Below, piece by piece: positions 22,680 through 34,714 of a stretch of 64,000 bases of DNA (position 1 is the stretch's first letter; each line of letters starts with the position of its first letter). Made by a program: the position numbers and the translations under genes. This stretch comes from Sabellastarte sp. h YS-2021 (lineage: Eukaryota; Annelida; Polychaeta; Sabellida; Sabellidae). The notes under the pieces were generated by a model, which was not told where the DNA came from, made no database searches, and saw only the letters and a list, made by a program, of their open reading frames with translations. The stretch is from the NCBI GenBank assembly GCA_964017235.1, contig OZ024935.1:88689052-88753051 (forward strand), written 5' to 3'.

Positions 22680-23925
22680 AAAATTTGCTGAAAATGGGAA
22701 ACATTGCAAGGCAAAAATATTCGACGAAATCGCTTCATCGTGCATGGTTTAGGACATACAAGGAATTTAAAGCTATGCCATTTTTCGCCAAAATTTTTAA
22801 AATTAAAAATGGCCGCCATATTTGGAAAAAAGAAACTTTTTTGAAACTTGCTGAGATACTGTGTAGGTCAAAGATTTCGCTGAAATTGCTCTATCTTGCA
22901 CAGGTCAGGAGATACCAGCAATTTTAATTTTTTGACAAACATTTCAAATGGTGTCCATTTTTGGAAAGAGGAAAAATTTTTAAAATTGCGCAGACTGTCT
23001 TGCTTAGACACCGCGTGGGCCAAAAATTTCACCGAAACAACTCTATCTCACACGGTTTAGGATATAAAAGAAATTTTAAGCTTTACCATTTTTGTCAAAA
23101 ATTTGAAAATTCAAAATGGCTGCCATTTTTGTAAAGAGAAATTTTTTTTTGAGAATTGAGCAGAGCATCTTGCATATATACCCTCTGGGTCAAAAAATTC
23201 GCCGAAATCGCTCTATCTCGCACAGTTAGGAGATACAAGCAATTTTAAGCTTTACCATTTTTGTCGAAAATTGAAAATGGCCGCCATTTTTGGAAAGTGG
23301 AAAAATTTGTGAAAATTGAGCAGAGTATCTTGCATATATACCCTATGGGCCAAATATTTTGCCGAAATCGCTCTATCTCACATAGTTTAGGAGATACAAG
23401 CAATTTTAAGCTTTACCATTTTTGTCAAAAATTCGAAAAGGCCACCACTTTTGGAAAGAGGAAAAATTTTGAGAATTGAGCAGAGTATCTTGCATATATA
23501 CCCTCTGGGACAAAAATTTCACCGAAATCGCTCTACCTCGCATGGTTTAGGAGATGCAGGCAATTTTAAGTTTTACCATTTTTGTCAAAAATTGGAAAAT
23601 TCAAAATACGTGAATTATTTGTGATGAACACTACATGAGTGCTTTGTGTTCCCATTAATCAGAGAATTCTGAATTATTTGTGAATTATTTGTGATGAACA
23701 CTATATGAATGCATTGTGTTCCCACAAATCAGAGTGCAGACCTTTAAATTTTTGCCATTTTTGTAAAAAATTACAAAATTCAAAATGGCCGCCATTTTTG
23801 GAGAGAGGAAATTTTTTGGGAATTGAGCAGAGTACTTAACAGTGATACCCTATGGGTCAAAAATTTTGTCGAAATCGCTCTATCTCGCACGGTTTAGAAG
23901 TTATTAAGGGATTTGTATTTTCCTC
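22680..23925 (+). repeat. tandem array of ~165-bp 'CGCTCTATCTCGCACGGTTTAGGAGATA' units
   Basis: About seven units. Each has 'AAATTTCGCCGAAATCGCTC', 'CACGGTTTAGGAGATACAAG', 'CAATTTTAAGCTTTACCATT' and a 'TCAAAATGGCCGCCATTTTT' palindrome, with 'TGCATATATACCCTCTGGG' in the later ones. A short direct repeat ('GTGAATTATTTGTGATGAAC') interrupts the array at about 23611-23705. It is related to the arrays at 560, 30560 and 35200. Confidence 0.88.
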
Positions 23926-23954
23926 ATTAATAAAAATTTTAGTGCTTAATTAAT

Positions 23955-24297
23955 TAGCCATTTTTTAATGGAAGTCTACCAAAATCTAATCATTTGCAGA
24001 TATTTATACCGTGCATCCATATATCAAATTTCAGGCGAATATTTTAAATACTTCTTAAGTTTTCATCTGGACAAGCAAAATCCTGGTTTTGGTCATGTGA
24101 CTTCTCTGATTGGTTGAAATGTCATGGCACCAAATTCAGAAAATTTTCCCAGGGCTACTAAATATATGTGCCAAGCTTGAAGAAATTCCATCCACTAGCA
24201 AAGATGCTATAGGTAGGCAAACTTGCGGAGCCGGCAGACCCTTCAGCGAGAATTCCTCCCATATGCAAACAAGCGTCCCTCGCGGGACGCTTAATGA
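23955..24297 (+). repeat. 3' tail module with terminal hairpin
   Basis: Contains 'TTGGTCATGTGACTTCTCTG', 'ATTGGTTGAAATGTCA' and 'TGCGGAGCCGGC', then the hairpin AAGCGTCCC-TCGC-GGGACGCTT. The same order is seen at 32040-32350 and, less clearly, at 11930 and 14440. Confidence 0.8.
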
Positions 24298-24874
24298 TAA
24301 ATCAAATTTGTATACTCATGCATTACTAGCTGTCGCATGTGAGCAGCAGTTAACTACCTCCCATTGACACGAATTCAAATCCTCACTCTGGCTTGCTTCG
24401 TCCTGGAAAACATACAGCATCAAATTACATGACATTAGTATTTTTTTAAATGAGGTTTGCAACTTCTAAAGTTAATGCAGTTATGATAAGCATATACTAC
24501 TTGTTGTGATTATGAACTAATGTTGAAAGATAGAAATATAAACATGTGATTATACAAATAACATTACATGCACTTGAAAATCAAATGAATCCTGAGACTA
24601 GGTACAAGTATAAGAGATCATGCCCCCCCCCCCCCCCCCACAAAAAAAAAAGAAAAAAGTAATTGCTGCATAATAATTGTGAAACAATGTGTGTTAGTAC
24701 AATATATGTGTCATCTGTCACTATACACACTGTAATTTCTAGAATAATTGCCTGGGGCAAAGAACTGTTTCTGACGGAGGTCATATATCCCCAGGAAAAA
24801 CTTTCACTACTGGGTACTTGAAAATTGCTTGTAATTAAGTCAATAAAATGTGGTATTTCTGACACATATCAGTA

Positions 24875-25430
24875 GACTTGTAATCTATTACAGCCAATCT
24901 ATTACTATTACATTTGAAAATATTCAATCTATTACCATTACTATTACATTTTAAAATTTTAAATCTATTACTATTACTATTACATTGGTATCTATTACTT
25001 CTATTACTTTCTATTACATTCTATTACAATTTGGCGCAAACTTGAGAGGTAATTTTAACACAGAAATAAAACTGACAGGATACTTTATACATCTAATTTT
25101 ATTGAAAATGCTTCAGATTATGCCATACAAGGATAAAATATCACAAATATATCACTTGGTATATTTACAATTAAATAAATAGATCCCGTATTTATTCTTT
25201 TTAAAGTATTAATTTATATGAAAACTAATTCATTACAGAATTAAAGTCCATGTTAAGTGATTTTCTACAACCTCCTTCTGAAAAATCGCAAAGGGTAAAT
25301 TGCAATAGAAAAATAATAGAAAGTAATAGATGTAATAGATAGAATTTCAATCTATTACTATTACTATTACATCGAAGTTGACTCAAATTTATTACTTTTC
25401 TATTACTTCTATTACTTTGTTTACAAGTCT
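24875..25430. mobile_element. 'CTATTACTATTACATT' minisatellite element with inverted ends
   Basis: The left edge reads AGACTTGTAATCTATTACA and the right edge TTTGTTTACAAGTCT. Both inner flanks hold (CTATTA)n arrays. The right one contains both orientations ('GTAATAGATGTAATAGATAG' then 'CTATTACTATTACTATTAC'). No clear target duplication was found, so the exact borders are uncertain. Confidence 0.5.
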
Positions 25431-26109
25431 GCGTATCACATGCAGTTGATATTATATTTGATTTTATATCTGACATAATTTTATTCCTAGGTTTCTTTGT
25501 ATCTATTCTTGGCCTTGCTAATACTGAGTAAACACAACTGTCTTGATAGACATTCTTAAACTTTAAATACAAACAAATCCTGTGAGCGCACAGCCAGTCA
25601 ATACTCTTACTGACCATTTTTTTGACAACCCTGATTTTATTTATCCACTTCAGGGGAAGGGTGATACTACTGAGACATCAAAACATTTACTGAGATTAAA
25701 TTGTAAGTATTATGTCAACAGTTACAGACAAAGAGTATAATCACACATAAACAGTGTTAATCTGATTTCAGATAAATTACAGTTTGTCCATTCAACATTT
25801 CGGTTTACCTTGTCAGAGGATTTATGCTTGTCTTTGAGGATTCCACTTCTACTATGTGGTTGATTATCTGATCTATTGGCAGCAGCCATTTCCTAGTTGA
25901 TGCACGTCTTGAGGCTTTCAGTCTTTAAAATTACTCATCATACTTCCACTGGTTTTCTCCTCAGAACTTTGGCAGAAGTAAAAAATTTAATACTTTTCAA
26001 ACAAAACAGTGAAACTTTGCAAAAATGTAAAGCTGTAAATATTACTCTGCACACTACTCATTAAAAATATAAAAATATTGAACCTTAAATATTAAAATTA
26101 ATGTTAAAT

Positions 26110-26960
26110 TTGTGACAATTAAAAGAGTATCTCATTCCCACAAGATAGGAAGTCGTGCCCACAAATTAGCAACTCATTACCACAAGTTAACAACTCCTTA
26201 CCATGAGATACTATGTCATGTCCACAAGTTAGCAAGTTGTTCCCACAAGTTAGCGAGTCATTCCCACAAGAGAGTAAGTGAATCCCACAATTTAGTTAGT
26301 TGCTCCCACAAGATAGTAAGTCATTACCACAAGATAGCAAGACATTACCGAAAGATAGCAAATCATTACCACAAGTTACCAAGTCCTTTCAACAAGTTAG
26401 CAAGTTGTTACCACAAGATAGCAACTTGAAGTCATTACCACAACATATGAAGTCATTCCTATGAGTTATTAAGTCATGTTTTGATGCCAGTGTACAGGCA
26501 ATTTATTTGTCTATGATACCTAACTTATATAGAGGTGACCCATCTACTAGCGTACCATTCAAGTTTACATATGCCTGTAGGCTCTTATTATTGGACCCCG
26601 GGAATGATTTAATAAGCGATGGGAATCAGTTACTAAGTGAAGTGAATGAGTTACTAAGTGGTGAGAACAAGATCGTAAGTGGTGGGAACGTCACTTAATA
26701 AGTGGTGGGAACGACTTAATAAGGGGTGGGTATGAATGAAAACAAGGATTTACTATCTTGTGGTTACCACTTACTATCTTGTTCCCACAAGTTAGTATCT
26801 CATTCCCAAGATTTAGTATCTCATTATTACCATGACTATGTATCTCGGTCATTACCACAACTTGTGGGAATGACATAGTATCTTGTGGTAACGACTTACT
26901 AACTCATGGGCATGACTTAGTATCTTGTGGTAACGACTTATTAACTTGTGGTAACAGGAT
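26110..26960. repeat. 21-bp minisatellite arranged as an inverted pair
   Basis: The left arm (about 26110-26470) repeats CCACAAGTTAGCAAGTCATTA with variation, about 17 units. Because 21 is divisible by three, it leaves an open frame with a seven-residue His/Lys/Ser repeat. The right arm (about 26590-26960) carries the reverse complement ('TTGTGGTAACGACTTACTAA') with some local flips near 26740-26830. The spacer (26470-26590) is unrelated. As a single strand the arms could fold into a large hairpin. Confidence 0.85.
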
Positions 26961-27083
26961 AAAAAAAAGATAAAGAAACAGATTTATGTCCCTTCCTGGG
27001 CTTGAATAGTAAATCATGTGAAAAAGCATGTACATTGGTTGTGAACAATTTTTTTAACATACATTTTATTGTTTTATTAAGCA

Positions 27084-28560
27084 GCCCGTCAGGAGCACTT
27101 ATTTGTTTTCATGCAAGTTTTACTGATCAATGCCTTTAAAACAATAGGGGCGGGAAAAATTTTTTTGATACTTTGAGAGGAGACTTTAAACTTTACTTAA
27201 GGTAACTTTAAGCAATTTTCAATAACACCCTGCCATCGCATTTCGGAAAAAAACACACAACAGTGCTATAAAGTTTATTTTAGGCCTTAGTCTACATCCC
27301 ACAGGTTGAAAAGGATTTTTTGATCAATCGGACCACAGATGCCTGAATGGGAGGCATTTCATTTTCATAATTTTTTTTTTAAAAAATGGGTACTTTGTCT
27401 GTATCTCAAATATGGTCAGGATTTCGGAGTTTTGTTGCAATAACTGATTCAGCTACTTTTTCATAATCTTTCACATGCCAAAGTTCTAGCCCTGTATCTG
27501 TAATCTTAAGGTCATCTTAATGTCAAAAAGGGTTTTTAACCCTCCAGTTCACTTAGTTTATTTTTCAACCAGACTTGTCATATGTATTAAGATAAAACCA
27601 TCTGGCCCCTTTATTTTTCCATTTTTTAAAATCTATTGATATTAAGGTAGATCAAAAGAAGACATTTCCTGCCTTATGATTTAAATATTAATAATGTTAT
27701 GACTATCTTAAACTTAAAATGTAGGGTTTTCAAACCTAAGCTCAGTTAATGTTTACATTTTTAAAATAAAACTTGGCACATTTATAAAGGTTGGCATAAG
27801 GGACATTCTGATCTTATGGTTACCTTAAAGTCTCAATATGAATAACGTTATGGTCACCTTACAGTGAAAAAAGGAAGTTTTCAGACTCCAGCTATCTTAT
27901 TGTTCAAATGACCTCAGTTAAACTTTGTGCATTTATAAGGATGACAAAAGGGGCATTCTTATTTTATGGTAACCTAAAGTCCCAACATGAATGAAGTTAT
28001 GGCCACCTTTCAGTGAAATTATGGAGTTTTTGATCTCCAACTATCGTATTGCTCAGCTGACTTCAGTTAAATTTTGGACAATTATTAAAGATGACAATAG
28101 AGACATTCTTATTTTCTTTCTACCTTGGAGTTCCAATACAAGTACAGTCATGGCCATCTTGAAGTAAAAAAGAGAGTTTTCAGCAGTTGGGACATTCTGA
28201 TTAATTTTAATGGTCACCTTAAAGTCTCAATATGAATGAAGTTTTGGTCACCTTACAGTGAAAAAAGGAAGTTATCAGCCTCCAGCTATCTGATTGTTCA
28301 ACTGACCACAGCTAAACTTTATGCACTTATAAAGAGGGACAAGAGGGACATTCTTATTTTATGGTAACCTTAGAGTCCGAATATGAATGAAGTTATGGCC
28401 ACCTTGCAGTGAAATTATGGGGTTTTCTTTCCACCTTGGAGTTCCAATACAAGTACAGTCACTCATGGCCATCTTGAAGTAAAAATGAGGGATTTTAGCC
28501 GCCAACTGACTTACTATCAATAACATCAGTTTAACTTGACACATTGATTAGGCTTAAGGA
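27084..28560 (-). mobile_element. second copy of the 'AAGGTGACCATAA' hairpin-tailed element
   Basis: Reverse-oriented relative of 13110-14640. It starts with the tail hairpin remnants ('AAGCAGCCCGTCAGGAGCAC'), then 'CACAGATGCCTGAATGGGAG', then repeated 'ATGGTAACCTTAGAGTC' and 'GAATGAAGTTATGGCCACC' units. One section ('TCCAATACAAGTACAGTCA') occurs twice, at about 28130 and 28443, which shows an internal duplication of about 310 bp. Confidence 0.8.
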
Positions 28561-28737
28561 AGATTTTTATGACATTTTTACTTGTATTTAAGCGACTTTG
28601 GTCATCTCAACATAATAAATGTATAGTTCATGCTCCCACCTCATTTATTTTAAGATTTTTTAAAACCACACCTGGTAAATGTATTCTGGTAAACCAAACT
28701 TCCCATTGTTTATGAAGTTATGGCATATTCAAAGAAA

Positions 28738-28980
28738 AAAATAGCATCAGAGATGCCCGTACACCACAGCCTGGGGAAATAGTTTTCAACACCATGAGAC
28801 AGAGAAGTAGTGAAACAGTACAAAGATTGGGATACTTTCAGAGCACTGTCAGTTATAGAAAGGTCTGAATGATGTTTAAGTAGAGAAAATAACATCTAAG
28901 AGAAAGAAAATGTATGTAAAGATGAAATATTAAAACAAGACCATTCAATAGCAAGATGACAGCATTAATCAGTAAACATA
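28738..28980 (+). repeat. 5' module of the composite AGGTCA family, copy 2
   Basis: 'AGCATCAGAGATGCCCGTAC' is followed by 'ACCACAGCCTGGGGAAATAG' and 'TTTCAACACCATGAGA', ending near 'TATTAAAACAAGA'. Nearly the same blocks stand at 52024 and 54607. Confidence 0.85.
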
Positions 28981-28984
28981 TGGC

Positions 28985-29735
28985 GCACACCTACAGTACA
29001 ACCTCTAAGCAATGTCCCTACCAACTACCAACTTCTTACACATTACATTTTCAGAGATATTGCTTGGACAAAATTGTAAAGGTCAAGGTTACTGCAGCAA
29101 GATCAAAGGTCAAATGAAGGTCACACCATGACATTGCACACCTATAACCCCCAGCCAATGTCCCTAACAACTTGTACAAATTCCTACGCCTTATGGTTGC
29201 CGAGATATAGCTCGGACAAGACATTATAGGCCAAGGTCACTACAGCAAGGTCAAAGGTCAAATCAAGGCCACATCATGACATTGCACACCTAGAACCCCC
29301 AGCCAATGTCCCTACCACGTATCAAATTCCTACACCTTACGGTTTCCAAGATAAAGCAGACAAGATTTTATAGGTCAAGGTCACTACGGCAAGGTCAAAG
29401 GTCAAATCAAAGTCACACCATGACACTGCAGACCTACATCCTCTAACTAATGTCCCTACCAAGTATGAACTTACTACACCTTACAGCTTCTGTGATAATG
29501 GCCTGGAAAAGATTTTATAGATCAAGGTCACCATGGCAAGGTCAAAGGTTAAATCAAGGTCACACCATGATGTTGCACACCTACACCCCTTAACCAATGT
29601 CCCTACCAAGTATCAACTTTCTACATCTTACGGTTTCTGAGATAGTTTTTCCCACCTGCCCACCAGCCCACCCATCTGGACACCATGGGTGAAAACAATA
29701 CCCCGACAGCCCTTAAGGACTGTGGGTTAAAAATG
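28985..29735 (+). repeat. AGGTCA tandem array with 3' end module, copy 2
   Basis: Four to five units with 'AAGGTCAAAGGTCAAAT', 'CCAATGTCCCTACCAAGTAT' and 'CCTTACGGTTTCCAAGATA'. The array ends at 'CCCACCTGCCCACCAGCCCA', followed by 'CACCATGGGTGAAAACAATA' and a degenerate palindrome 'ACAGCCCTTAAGGACTGT'. This end module also closes the copy at 53250-53370, so it marks the 3' boundary of the family. Confidence 0.88.
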
Positions 29736-30448
29736 AGGAATTTAGCATGCACTGATGTGGTTATTAAGATGTTGCATCTGATCAGTGTTTATATACTATA
29801 AATTCCCAGTTTTAGGCACATTAAAAAAATCCCGCATTCTTCTGATTCCATGCTTGTGGAATTGTGTGGATATGCCTTTTCCTTTACGGGAAAAAAGAGC
29901 TTTAACTAACTCAAGATCTAATCTTTTTTTTCCCTTAAGCGATATGCTTACAGTAAATCATTTTGGGGTAAACAATTCAAACAAGAACATTTATCTTTAG
30001 GTTTGTGGAAGTGGATTCTTGTAGAAGTAATGTCTTGTGGAAAGAATGCCTTTTCTGTTGAATGGAAAAAGCCTTATGTAAAAACCTCGATGTTTCATGA
30101 TATTCACATATACAGTCATGTGTCAATACAAAATGTTACCAGTAATAATATCTGACAACATGAGTTTGTGTATTTTTTTTACAATGGATCAATAAAGGAT
30201 TTCAAAAGGAGGATTATCTTAAGCATATTCTTCTTATACAAATAGTAAATAGCAAAGAATTTTCAGAGGCATAAAATGCCTCAAAGATGTACAACATATG
30301 AATGTCCCTTTCTTTTGCCAATTATAGCTAACTACAATATTTCTTTATCATTATAAATCCAGGATTAAATATCTCCTGGAAAAAATTTAGCATCCCAAAT
30401 TTACAGCTACAGTTTCTCTTCAACCTAGTTATAGCCAAATTGAATTGT

Positions 30449-30530
30449 AAACTAGAGGATCGCTCACAAAAAAAAAAGATAATGTTTTTGCATAGCAAAA
30501 CCAAAGCGTCCCGAAAAGGATATAAAGGTG
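30449..30530 (+). repeat. 5' terminus of a hairpin-tailed element
   Basis: 'AACTAGAGGATCGCT', an A-run, then 'GCAAAACCAAAGCGTCCCG'. It combines the start motif seen at 12516 with the AAGCGTCCC motif seen at 20638. It precedes the array at 30560, and the tail at 32040-32350 is the likely other end of the same element. Confidence 0.6.
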
Positions 30531-30559
30531 AGTGCTAAAGTATTAAGAAAATGCTTCTA

Positions 30560-31995
30560 GCCTTATACTGTTGTGGCAACCTATCTAGCACGGTTTTCAA
30601 GATATAAGCATTTTTGTGTTTTGCAAAAAATTAAAAATGTCCGCTATATTTGGCGAGACAAAAATATTTTGAAAATTGGCATGGCTACTCTGCAGAGATA
30701 CCCAGCAGGTCAAAAATTTTGTTGAGTTCGCTCCATATAGCACGGTTTTCGAGATATAAGCATTTTTGTGTTTTGCAAAAACTTTGAAAATTTAAAATGG
30801 CCACCATTTTTGGGGAGACAAAAATTTTTGTCAAGACCACTGCCGCGGTGTGGTGTGGAAATAGCTTTTCCGAGATATTCACAATTTTTCATTTTCGTGT
30901 GTGAAAGCTCTTCCAAAAGTAGGTGAATGAGTTATTTGAGAAAAATTGGCTATCTGCAATACTATTAAGAGATAATTCACATTTACTCATTTTGAGTAGG
31001 TGAATAATTAGCTATGGGTCTGAAACTTCACCAAGTGAAAGCTCTCCCAAAAGTAGGTGAATGAGTTATTTGAGAGAAATTGGCTATCTGCAATACTTTT
31101 AGAGATAATTCGCATTTACTCATTTTGAGTAGGTGAGTAATTAGCTACGGGTCTGAAACTTCACAGAGTGAAAGCTCTCCCAAAAGTAGGTGAATGAGTT
31201 ATTTGAGAAAAATTGGCTATCTGCAATACTTTTAGAGGTAATTCGCATTTACTCATTTTGAGTAGGTGAGCAATTAGCTATGGGTCTGAAACTACACCAA
31301 GTGAAAGCTCTTTGGGATAGCTGCTCTGCAGAGATACCCTGAAGATCAAAAATTTCGTCGAAATCACTCTATGTAGCACGGTTTTCGAAATATTAGCATT
31401 TTTGTGTTTTGCAATTTTTGCGCAAAAATTCGAAAATTCAAAATGGCCGCCATTTTTGACAAGACAAAATTTTTTTGAAAATTAGCATGGCTACTCTGCA
31501 GAGATACCCTGTGGGTCAAAAATTTCATCGAAATCGCTCTATCTAGCACGGTTTTCAAGATATAAGCATTTTTATGTTTTGCAAGTTTGCAAAAAATTCG
31601 AAAATTCAAAATGGCTGCCATTTTTTGCGAGAAAATTTTTTTTGGAAAATTGGCATGGCTACTCTGCAGAGATACCTTGTGGGTCAAAAATTTCGTCAAA
31701 ATCGCTCTATCTAGCAGGCTTTTCGAGATATAAGCATTTTTATGTTTTGCAATTTTTGCGAAAAATTCGAAAATTCAAAATGGAATCGCTCTATCTAGCA
31801 CGGTTTTCGAGATATAAGCATTTTTGTGTTTTGCAATTTTTGCGAAAAATTCGAAAATTCAAAATGGCCGCCATTTTTGGCGAGACAAAAATTTTTTGAA
31901 AATTGGGATAACTACTCTGCAGAGATACCCTGCTGTTAAAAAATTTCGTCGAAATCGCTCTATCTAGCACGGTTTTCGAGATATAAGCATTTTTG
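30560..31995 (+). repeat. tandem array of ~165-bp units, with an inner 133-bp sub-array
   Basis: Outer units carry 'CGCTCTATCTAGCACGG', 'TTTTCGAGATATAAGCATTT', 'TCAAAATGGCCGCCATTTTT' and 'GCATGGCTACTCTGCAGAG'. Between 30902 and 31300 sit three copies of a different 133-bp unit ('AAAGTAGGTGAATGAGTTAT', 'GTGAAAGCTCTCCCAAAAG') starting at 30902, 31035 and 31168. The two unit types therefore interleave. Confidence 0.9.
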
Positions 31996-32019
31996 TGTTT
32001 TCCTTATTTGGAAAATTCA

Positions 32020-32350
32020 TAATGATTAATTAATCATTAATTACTCGGCCATTTCTTAACCAATCAATGCCAAAATCTAATGATTTCCAGATTTTAATAG
32101 AATGAATGTATTTGCCAAGTTTCAGGTGAATTGATAAAATTCCTTTCAAGTTATCATCCGGACAAGCTTCCCCATCGAAAAAAGACATTTTTGGTCATGT
32201 GACCTCTCTGATTGGTTGAAATGTCACTGCAACATATTCAAAAAAATTTCCCAAGGCTAATGCCTAAACCTGGCAAATTTGAAAAGAATCCGCCTAACGG
32301 TTACAGAGTTATAAGGAAAACAAAATGCGGAGCCGGCGGAGCCAGAAGGT
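32020..32350 (+). repeat. 3' tail module, hairpin missing
   Basis: Matches 23955-24260 through 'TTGGTCATGTGACCTCTCTG', 'TTGGTTGAAATGTCACTG' and 'ATGCGGAGCCGGCGGAGCC'. It stops before the AAGCGTCCC hairpin, so the last ~40 bp are lost or replaced. Confidence 0.75.
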
Positions 32351-33880
32351 CTCCCATACATACTACTTTATGAAACACAATAATGCTTGCATTCTGCTTA
32401 AACTGCAGTTAAATACTGCAACTGCTACAGGTTTTTAAGTAATCCACTTTTCCAATGGATACAAAACACAGTAAAGCATCCATTCTGCTTACAGTCTCAC
32501 ACAGCAACTACTACAGCTTTATTAACTCAAGTCTCTATCTGGGTCTCTCATTTTTGTTAGCAAAAACCTTTTTCCAGTTCTGTTTTTATTTTGTATCAAA
32601 ATATTTTCTGTGCAAAAATACATAATGTAATATTTGTAATTTATGCATAATATTACCCCTGTTATGCATTTGTTAAATCAACATTTACATTCTTAACATA
32701 TGTGAGTGTATTATATCATCTCTTAAGAAATATGTTATTTAAAAAATATTGGCTAAATATTGGGAAGTCCCAAAAATTAGGAAGTACTATCCCTTTGGGA
32801 AGATTTTGTCAAACTATATATACCGTATGCTTGCATTAGGGCTATTTTATGGATTATTTTCCAAAATGTTGAAGATATTTATGATCTAAAAATATGGGCC
32901 TGGGTGTGCACATAATTTATGCCACACCCACAAATGCTTGGAAGAAATATTGGTGGTGAATGCAGGAGTCAACCAGCAGTATATTTAGCCACACAGCCAT
33001 TCACGTGGCTAAATTTCTATCTAGTGGCCAAACGCTAGTATAAAAACATGGGTTATCTATGGACTTGCTAGTAGCAGTCCTCAATGTACAGGTTTTCAAT
33101 ATAACAAAATGTTAATGGACATTTAAGGTTTTGTCTTACATTATGGCCATCAAATCCTTTAACACAAAGGTCTTGACATCAGAAGTACATGTGTATCAGG
33201 TGATTTTTAATATTTCAAAAGTCCGCTGTGGCTCTTTTTATATGTCAAGGGTAGCTTATTTGCCTTCACTCACTTTTATCTACTTAATTTAAAAAGTACA
33301 CAATAATAATAAATAAGTGAAAGCCACATCAGTGGGTTATTATTTAAAGTGTATTTTTGCGGTAAACAACCAATACTGACACAAGGCCCTTTGCAGAGTT
33401 TCATTCGAATGCAGCCCCCCCACCACCACCATCACACAGCATTTACCAATATTTCGGGGGTTTGACACAAGCCCCAATATATATATACCTAAAAAAATCA
33501 ATTTATAATAGTTGTACACAATAGTACAATGAAAATAAAGTTGACGTATAAGCTCCCTTCCGACAGAAATTCACAGCTTAAACATCTAGCACTATGACTT
33601 TTTAAGTACACGTTGAAATTTATAATCAAAGAGGCTGGGTCCTCAAAGAGTACTGATCAAATATTTAAGATTTGGTTATATCTTTAAGACAATTTTATGT
33701 GTAGGCAGAGAAGTTTGTCACATGTATTTTATGACAATGTTAAAACTTGTCTATTATAATTTTCAGCATAAAATTATACCTTGCTGTTAAAAAAGCTATT
33801 CCCAGTCCCTCTAAATACCATTCAGGTTTCCACATGGTAATTTCCACACGTTTACTGTGTGGAGTCACCTATGTTCACAA
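32351..33880. other. unassigned AT-rich sequence
   Basis: No open frame, element terminus or splice pattern stands out. Two 'TACAGTAAAGCATCCATTCTGC'-like stretches (about 32375 and 32470) form a weak ~95-bp direct repeat. A (CAC)-rich patch is at 33420. Confidence 0.4.
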
Positions 33881-33884
33881 TGGT

Positions 33885-34420
33885 TGTGCACCCTAGATCA
33901 ATATAGCATTGTTAGTGTACCCAACGGTTGTGTACACAAGACGTATTTCACTGCTAGCGTACCCAACGGTTGTGTACGCCAACAGTGATATTGGTCTAGG
34001 TTACCTAACGGTTGTGTACACAAGATCTATATCACTGCCATCATACCCAACGGCTGTGTATGTACACTAATGGCATATGCAACTCTCCTGCATCCAGTTA
34101 AAGCACTAAGTTCTGTTTTCCGAATGGTGATGTACCCTGATTAACGTCATTGTTTTTTTCTTTTGTTAGTGTAACCAAAAGCTGTGTAAGGTACTGGCAT
34201 ACCCAACTACCCTGTACCAAAGGCAGTAAACTCTGTGTTCCCAATGGTTTTGCACCCAAGATCAGTATCATTGCTGGCATACCCAGTGGCTGTGTACACA
34301 AGATCCATATCACTGCTACTGTATCCAGCACTTGTGATATTGGTGTAGTGTACCCAGTGGTTGTGCACACAACATCTATATCACTACTAGTGTACGTAGC
34401 CAACAACTCCAAATTTTTTA
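33885..34420 (+). repeat. 'GTGTACCCAACGGTTGTGTACACAAGAT' minisatellite
   Basis: About nine degenerate units of 55-60 bp, each pairing 'GTACCCAACGGTTGTGTAC' with 'ACAAGATCTATATCACTG'. The embedded GTGTACAC is self-complementary. A fragment in the other orientation is at 41230-41350, just upstream of the LINE. Confidence 0.75.
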
Positions 34421-34714
34421 TAGTGCCTGCTCAATTTCTCATTACACAAGGTAGTACGCACTCAATGATTGTGCACTCGATATCAGTACCCTTCATAGCG
34501 TGCTGAACAGGTCTGTATCCAAGGCATTGTAAAGCAATTATAGTTTTTAAGGAAATTTTTCGAGTAGTCAGAAATGGGCCAAGGACCACTCTCTGAATTA
34601 AAATTATTCAGCTTAGTGTGGGTTTGCACTGTGACACAGTAGAATAACTTGGGTATTGTTACAGTTTGACAAAGTTAAAATAAGGAAGAATTAAGTGATT
34701 AAAATTTGGGTAAA

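Larger units (their letters stand above)
20630..24297 (+). mobile_element. hairpin-tailed array element (HINE-like), with nested hAT MITE
   Basis: Opens with 'GGCAAAAATAAAGCGTCCC' and closes with 'CAAACAAGCGTCCC', loop TCGC, then 'GGGACGCTTAAT'. The 5' AAGCGTCCC motif is thus inverted against the last hairpin arm. The centre is a tandem array (22680-23925) followed by the conserved tail (23955-24297). A hAT MITE is inserted at 21152-22008. No coding capacity is seen, so it would be non-autonomous. The layout of short subterminal inverted motif, central minisatellite and 3' stem-loop fits Helentron-associated elements, but no Rep/helicase partner is present to confirm it. Confidence 0.55.

Noticed and set aside
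24875..25430. A hAT element like the one at 21152
   Set aside because: The ends are inverted (AGACTTGTAA/TTTACAAGTCT), but they do not start with CAG and no 8-bp duplication was found, so the class is left open.
26112..26429. A His/Lys/Ser-rich 105-residue protein
   Set aside because: It is the translation of a 21-bp minisatellite, the reverse strand is equally repetitive, and nothing upstream suggests a promoter or exon.
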